Assembly (NCBI GenBank): GCA_038503065.1
Contig: JBCAMK010000011.1
Span: forward strand, 558,001-622,000
DNA length: 64,000 bases
Reading direction: 5' to 3'
Source of the DNA: Paragyromitra xinjiangensis
Taxonomy: Eukaryota; Ascomycota; Pezizomycetes; Pezizales; Discinaceae
The translations under genes and the position numbers were made by a program. How positions within the stretch are numbered: the stretch's first letter is position 1; each line of letters begins with the position of its first letter. Shown one piece after another: positions 59,714 through 64,000 of the stretch. The notes beneath the pieces were generated by a model. It had not been told where the DNA came from. It searched no databases and saw only the letters and a list, made by a program, of their open reading frames with translations.

Positions 59714-61858
59714 ATGGCCCGCAAGCGCAAAGCCACCCACCCATCCTCCAACCCTACCAACCGCACACCCTTACCAGAACCCCCCGCACTCCCCATCGTT
59801 AAATTCGGCGAATTCAAGCTCACGACAAACTCAGGAACTACCCGGGCTCCCACCCCACCTACCCAGGGCACTAGCACTGGCGAAGACGTAGATGATGGTG
59901 GAGCCTGGGAGCCTGCTGGGAAGCGGCAAAAGAAGAGTAAGCCGGAGAAGAGGAAGAATGTTCCCGAGATGGTATTGAGTCCGCAGAAGTTAAAGACGCC
60001 AGTGAAGGTGACGGATTTGCAGGGGTTGATGTTGTGGTTGGTGGCGGACGGTACTGCGCCGCAGTGGTTGCTGGTTAAGGTGTGTTATTGTTCTCTTTAT
60101 GTGGTGGGGGTTTTATATGGCTATGGCGCTGACAATGGGGGTTAGGAGAAATCACAAATTCGTCGAGTTGTGGTCCTTATGGTTCCTGGCCTTACAATGG
60201 ATATGTTTGACTCTACTCTTAACCTCATTCCCCCGTCGCATCCTACCTTCGAAGATGAGGATATGGGTGTTCCAATCTCCCGCGACTCTGACGATAGTCC
60301 CGAGGAAAATGAAGAACCTGAAATCAACCTAGATGAGCCGTCTAAACCGTCCAGTCCTGATAACTTCTGGCCTCACGAACTCAACGCATCAAAGCTTCCA
60401 CCCTGTCTTCGGGAGTTCCCAACGATGTTTAAACACGCCTGGCCGGTTAAAGCTCCTGGTGATGATCGTCATGCGAAGCTTATATCGCCTATTTCGTCGT
60501 TTTTGAATACCCCTATACAGAAAGGACAGGTTCAAGCTTCTGCAAAGAGTCAGGGGAGTAAGCGGATAGGTGTTAGTAGTTTGCTAATGACCGTGGATGA
60601 GATGGTTGAGGGCGAGTATTTGCTCCACTCCTCACAGCTGGAACGGCTAGGAGGTGAGGAGGGTGAAGAGGCTAGGAAAGAGGCAGAGAAAAGGAAGAAC
60701 GAAGGGTGGGTAGAGACAGATTTAACAAAAGGGAACGGCCTAGATAAGAACGAAGGCGGGGCAGTAACAGAAGGAAAAACGATCTACGCAATCGACTGTG
60801 AGATGTGCAAAACCGAGCAAGGCCTCGAATTAACAAGAATCAGTATCCTAAACTGGGACTCTGAAGTCATCTACGACACACTCGTCAAGCCAACCAACCC
60901 GATCACCGACTACGTAACACAATACTCCGGCATGACCGCCGCCCTCCTCGACCCCGTTACCACAACCCTCGCCGACGTCCAAGCCCACCTCCTCACCATC
61001 GTCAACGCCGACACCATCCTCCTCGGCCAATCCCTCAACTCCGACCTCACAGCTATGCGTTTCTCCCACCCCTACATAATCGACACCTCCATAATCTACC
61101 ACCACACCCGGGGGCCCCCCTACAAACCATCCCTCAAATGGCTAACCCAAAAGTTCCTCCACCGCGAGATCCAAAACGGCGGAGCCTCCGGCCACAACAG
61201 CATCGAAGACGCAAAAGCGTGTCTCGACCTCCTAAAACTCAAGCTCGAAAAAGGCAAAGACTTCGGCACAGCAGACGCAAGCACCGAAAGCATCTTCAAG
61301 CGTTTAGAACGCTACCCTCTCGGTGCAAAGAAAGGCGCAGTAATCGACTACGGACAGCCGGAGAAATGGTACGGTGCACACGCGGCGCGAACAATCGCCG
61401 CGAAGACGGATAAGGAGGTTGTAGATGGTGTGCTCTCGTGCGCTACTGGCGAGGGCGCAGTGGAATTTACGTGGGGTCGGTTGCGCTCCCTTGAGACTCT
61501 GCGGGGGTGGCATAAGACTACGGCACCTGATGAGGGGTTGCCTTCTGTTCCGCTTGAACCTGGGAAGAATGGAGGACCGGATGTAGCTACGCTTGCGGCG
61601 GGGGTGGAGGAGACTGCAGCGCTTATCAAGAGGGTCTATGATGGGCTGCCGAAACGTACGGCGTTTATTGTGTATTCTGGTACAGGGGATCCAAGGGAAA
61701 TGAAGAGGTATATGGATATGCAGAGGGAGTTTCGTGCGCAGTATCAGACGAAAAAGTGGGATGAGATTAGTGTTCAGTGGACGGATGTAGAGGATCAGCA
61801 GCTGAGGGCGGCGGTGAAGGTGGCGCGGAGTGGGGTCGGGTTTTTGGCGGTTACTTAG
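59714..61858 (+). CDS. RNA exonuclease of the REX1/RNH70 type (DEDDh)
   Basis: REX1-type 3'-5' exonucleases trim 5S rRNA, tRNA and other structured RNA 3' ends in the nucleus. Two exons: 59714-60079 and 60146-61858, phase 0; 2079 nt, 692 aa. The N-terminus is basic (MARKRKATH) with a nuclear-signal-like KRQKKSKPEKRK. The conserved pre-domain join PQWLLVK|EKSQIRRVVVLMVPGL supports the splice. The DEDDh core is IYAIDCEMCKTEQGLELTRI (D339, E341), then NPITDYVTQYSGMT, LLGQSLNSDLTAMRF (D422) and GHNSIEDAKACLDLL (H472, D477), so all five catalytic residues are present. A C-terminal region with FTWGRLRSLETLRGW follows, as in the family. The exon from about 60900 to 61300 is unusually C-rich at third positions. 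Confidence 0.92.
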
Positions 61859-62659
61859 GTATAGAGTTATAGAATGGAAGAGGGAAGGGAGCTTGTACGA
61901 TAGATTTGTTTCTTGGTGCAGCTGGAGGGAATGGTTAAAAGTTTGTGTTTTAGACATGATTGTACTGATGGATGACACTACGCGGTAATGACGGGATTGT
62001 TATTATTAACATTTTTTTTGATTCGAGATCACGCACGCGTGATACTACATGTAGGAATGAAACATCGTATCCCCGCGGTAATATGAAGCTTGGGTGATGG
62101 TTTTGCCATAGGTTTACGAACCCAAATGCCAGCATTCAAACCGAGATTCGTCAAGTTGTTTAAACTTTCGTTGGGACGGTTCTTACAAGAACTCTAGGTA
62201 AATTCAACAAAGTCACACCCTTATTAGTCCGTCTCACTGCGAACGTGATATGATCGTTCGCAGTTGTGGGTTCAGATCCCACACCCAGCACTCAATACTT
62301 ATTTTTTTCCCTTTCATCGTCTCTTTACATTGTGTTTTCTTCCAGAATGCAGTCATGGAATATCACTCGTACAAGAGCACCACCACCAAGTATGTTGGGC
62401 ATCAGAAGAGTACCGGAATTAACCAAGAATCCAGCAACTTAAACTCTAAGTATGGGCTATGTGCATGGTTTCAAGACTATCACTTGTGAAGCCAAGCCTC
62501 AACGGACTAACCTGGATGGTCCCATAATAAATTGAACTGGGGCATCGAACCTTAAATCACACTATATCAGCAACCATCATGATTTTTCTCCTCTTTCGCA
62601 TCTTCAATGCAATTCACTTCATCCTATCAACCGACCCACCACTAGCAAAATTATAGCAA
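61859..62659. other. Spacer with a tRNA-like structure
   Basis: No protein gene is supported between REX1 and the small membrane protein. It contains one TACATGTA (62046-62053) and a hairpin plus T-arm-like element at 62231-62290, described separately. Confidence 0.4.
62231..62290 (+). other. tRNA-like hairpin and T-arm, possible tRNA remnant
   Basis: A perfect 10-bp stem (ACTGCGAACG paired with CGTTCGCAGT, 9-nt loop) is followed by a T-arm-like hairpin with stem GTGGG/CCCAC and loop TTCAGAT, then ACCCAGCA. No matching 5' acceptor strand (GCTGGGT) or D arm is seen upstream, and the loop lacks U33. It is therefore not a functional tRNA by eye, and may be a degraded copy or an unrelated structured element. 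Confidence 0.3.
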
Positions 62660-63215
62660 ATGGCACCATTTCCTCTATCATTCGATATCCACACCGATCT
62701 CTGGGGCAATCACAGAGTGGGGGACCCGTCTATTCCTCAGATTGTAGGCGGATTCTTCACAGATATGTGGGGTTCTCATCGTGGTGTGTCAGTGCATGCT
62801 GCTGGCGAGGGGATAGCTAGGAGGTCGGGTGTGTATGAGCAGAGATCTGTGTCTTGGTTGGTGGCAATGTTTAAGATGGGTAGGTTTTGTGACTTGGATT
62901 GCATTCAATTTTATGTCGTGTTAGAGCTTAGTTAGGGGATCGTGGGGTGCATGGATGGTTGACGGTTTATGTTACTAACGAGACATCAATACAGTGCCCG
63001 TGTGGTGGTATTTTTTGTTTGCGTTTACTATACTTTGGTTCTGTTCTGTCACTTGGGCCATCTACACCGGGAGGTTTTGGGAAGGAGGGCATAAGGTGGA
63101 ACAAAACTTGCCAACGAAGGAAACCAAGACAGGTGATAAAGGAAAGTGTAAAGACGGCGAGGATAAGGTCAAGGACAACGATGAAAAAGGAGAAAAAAAA
63201 GCGATGTGGATTTAG
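62660..63215 (+). CDS. Small single-pass membrane protein, uncharacterised
   Basis: Two exons: 62660-62879 and 62995-63215; 441 nt, 146 aa; the 115-bp intron has a canonical branch site (TTACTAAC) and acceptor (ATACAG). Residues 1-73 are a mixed region with two similar segments, FDIHTDLWGNHRVGDPSIP and GGFFTDMWGSHRGVSV, suggesting a small internal repeat of (T)DxWG(N/S)HR. One hydrophobic segment spans about residues 75-96 (VWWYFLFAFTILWFCSVTWA). The last 45 residues are highly charged and Lys-rich. No enzyme motif is visible. Probably a fungus-specific organelle or ER membrane protein; function not recognised. Confidence 0.68.
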
Positions 63216-63454
63216 GGGTGTGAACTTTTGTGATGGATTTAACTGGAGCTGATATGGAGTGGAAAAGCTATGTCTTTCAATTTATTCTCATGATGATTTG
63301 TTTCATGACGTTACTTTGACCCCAAGATCTGTGGAAATAGTAGTTCTGTTTGGGACTATGATTGTAGTACATGACTTATTTCCCTTTCCATGCCCGTTCT
63401 ATAGATCTTACAGGATAAAACACTGCAATAACCTACTGTGACACACGATCCGGA

Positions 63455-64000
63455 TCATCTATCTTCTTCGCTTTCAAGCTCTTCATTGGGTTTCCAGTCA
63501 TCCCTTCCGAGATAGGGGACCCCAGTTCCATTCTTGATATCTTCCAGATAACCTCTTCCCAGATTTGCTGCCGATCCCTCCTTCGGTTCACCCGCTTTCA
63601 TATCATCAAAAATAGCCTGAAACTCATTCACGATGTGACTTTTGGAGCTTGGGTTTATACAAATACGCACAGCCAACGCCTCAGCAGAGCCTTTAGGAAG
63701 CTGCTGTCGAAGAGCACGAGAAAAATGACGTCTGAGCACCATGTTTTCGGCGTAGTTCTCTTTTTCGAGCTCATTGTCAACGATAAAATTTGGATATTCG
63801 TAAAGGTAGTAGAGTGGGCCGGTGTAGGCGTATTCCCAGTCGATGATCCCTGAGAGCCGTGGGGACCCGTTTGCGTCGATGACAAACATCATATTCTGGC
63901 CGTTAAAATCAGGGTGGATGAGGCGGTATGGAGTCCGGAAGCAAACATCGTCTTTGTGGGTCTCCATGTATTTGTGGAGCTGCAACTTCATCTCTGTAAA
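63455..64000 (-). CDS. Aminoglycoside phosphotransferase (APH) family protein, 3' part
   Basis: The reading frame is open to the window edge, so the 5' part is missing; at least 182 codons are present. The APH/choline-kinase signature is clear: LIHPDFNGQNMMFV (catalytic His-x-Asp...Asn) and SGIIDWEYAYTGPLYYL (metal-binding Asp). The tail is acidic and ends at 63455. This fold phosphorylates small molecules; fungal genomes carry many members of unknown substrate, so a drug-resistance role should not be assumed. The N-terminal lobe lies beyond position 64000. The ATG at 63991 is probably internal. Confidence 0.8.
   Translation of the reverse strand, partial: FTEMKLQLHKYMETHKDDVCFRTPYRLIHPDFNGQNMMFVIDANGSPRLSGIIDWEYAYTGPLYYLYEYPNFIVDNELEKENYAENMVLRRHFSRALRQQLPKGSAEALAVRICINPSSKSHIVNEFQAIFDDMKAGEPKEGSAANLGRGYLEDIKNGTGVPYLGRDDWKPNEELESEEDR

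Noticed and set aside
1..64000. A secondary-metabolite cluster, CRISPR array or bacterial-type operon
   Set aside because: No PKS, NRPS, terpene or P450 genes and no spaced direct-repeat array were found; gene content is dispersed eukaryotic housekeeping functions.
63455..64000. Calling the terminal APH-family gene an antibiotic-resistance gene
   Set aside because: The APH fold is common in fungi with varied or unknown substrates, and the N-terminal lobe is outside the window; only the fold can be supported.

Overview
The window is nuclear DNA from a filamentous ascomycete fungus (Pezizomycotina). The evidence is many short (46 to 211 bp) spliceosomal introns with GT...AG ends and CTAAC/CTGAC-like branch sites, plus ascomycete-type gene families: a RIM15-type PAS/AGC kinase with a receiver domain, a GT15 mannosyltransferase, a Gta3-type amidotransferase subunit, and a PX protein of the Ypr097w type. 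Sixteen protein genes and one U6 snRNA gene occupy 64 kb with long empty spacers, which is sparse for this group. A Pezizomycetes-like lineage is a guess from that sparseness only. Exon coordinates come from hand splicing; each multi-exon model below was checked to stay in frame and to sum to a multiple of three.

Left part (1 to 8.7 kb): three paralogous BTB/POZ genes, all on the minus strand. Each has a 20 to 23 nt first exon, a phase-2 intron and an upstream CACGTG site. The spacer between the second and third contains three decayed foldback (MITE-like) repeats. Next is a convergent pair: a mitochondrial Gta3/GatC-like gene (+) and a six-exon KRE2/MNT1-family mannosyltransferase (-). From 11.5 to 20.9 kb no gene could be supported; it holds one clean 157-bp TA-flanked foldback element.

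Middle (20.9 to 47 kb): a complete RIM15 orthologue (1956 aa, five exons); the divergent pair RPB4 (-) and TRS23 (+); a U6 snRNA gene (-) with B-box-like sequences just past its terminator; a GAF-domain protein (-); then about 8 kb without genes; then an NTF2-like protein (-) with repeated aromatic-acidic motifs.

Right part (50 to 64 kb): denser housekeeping DNA. It contains a seven-exon PX/DUF3818 protein (+), an ARS2/SERRATE orthologue (-), a TSPO/MBR membrane protein (+), a REX1-type RNA exonuclease (+), a small single-pass membrane protein (+), and the 3' end of an APH-family kinase-like gene (-) cut by the window edge.

Most genes are unrelated housekeeping functions (transcription, RNA processing, vesicle tethering, glycosylation, nutrient signalling), with no metabolic cluster. 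The parts most worth a second look are the BTB trio with its shared micro-exon and promoter element, the TA-flanked foldback elements, the Glu-for-Asp receiver domain of RIM15, the U6 locus, and the over-represented TACATGTA palindrome in spacers.
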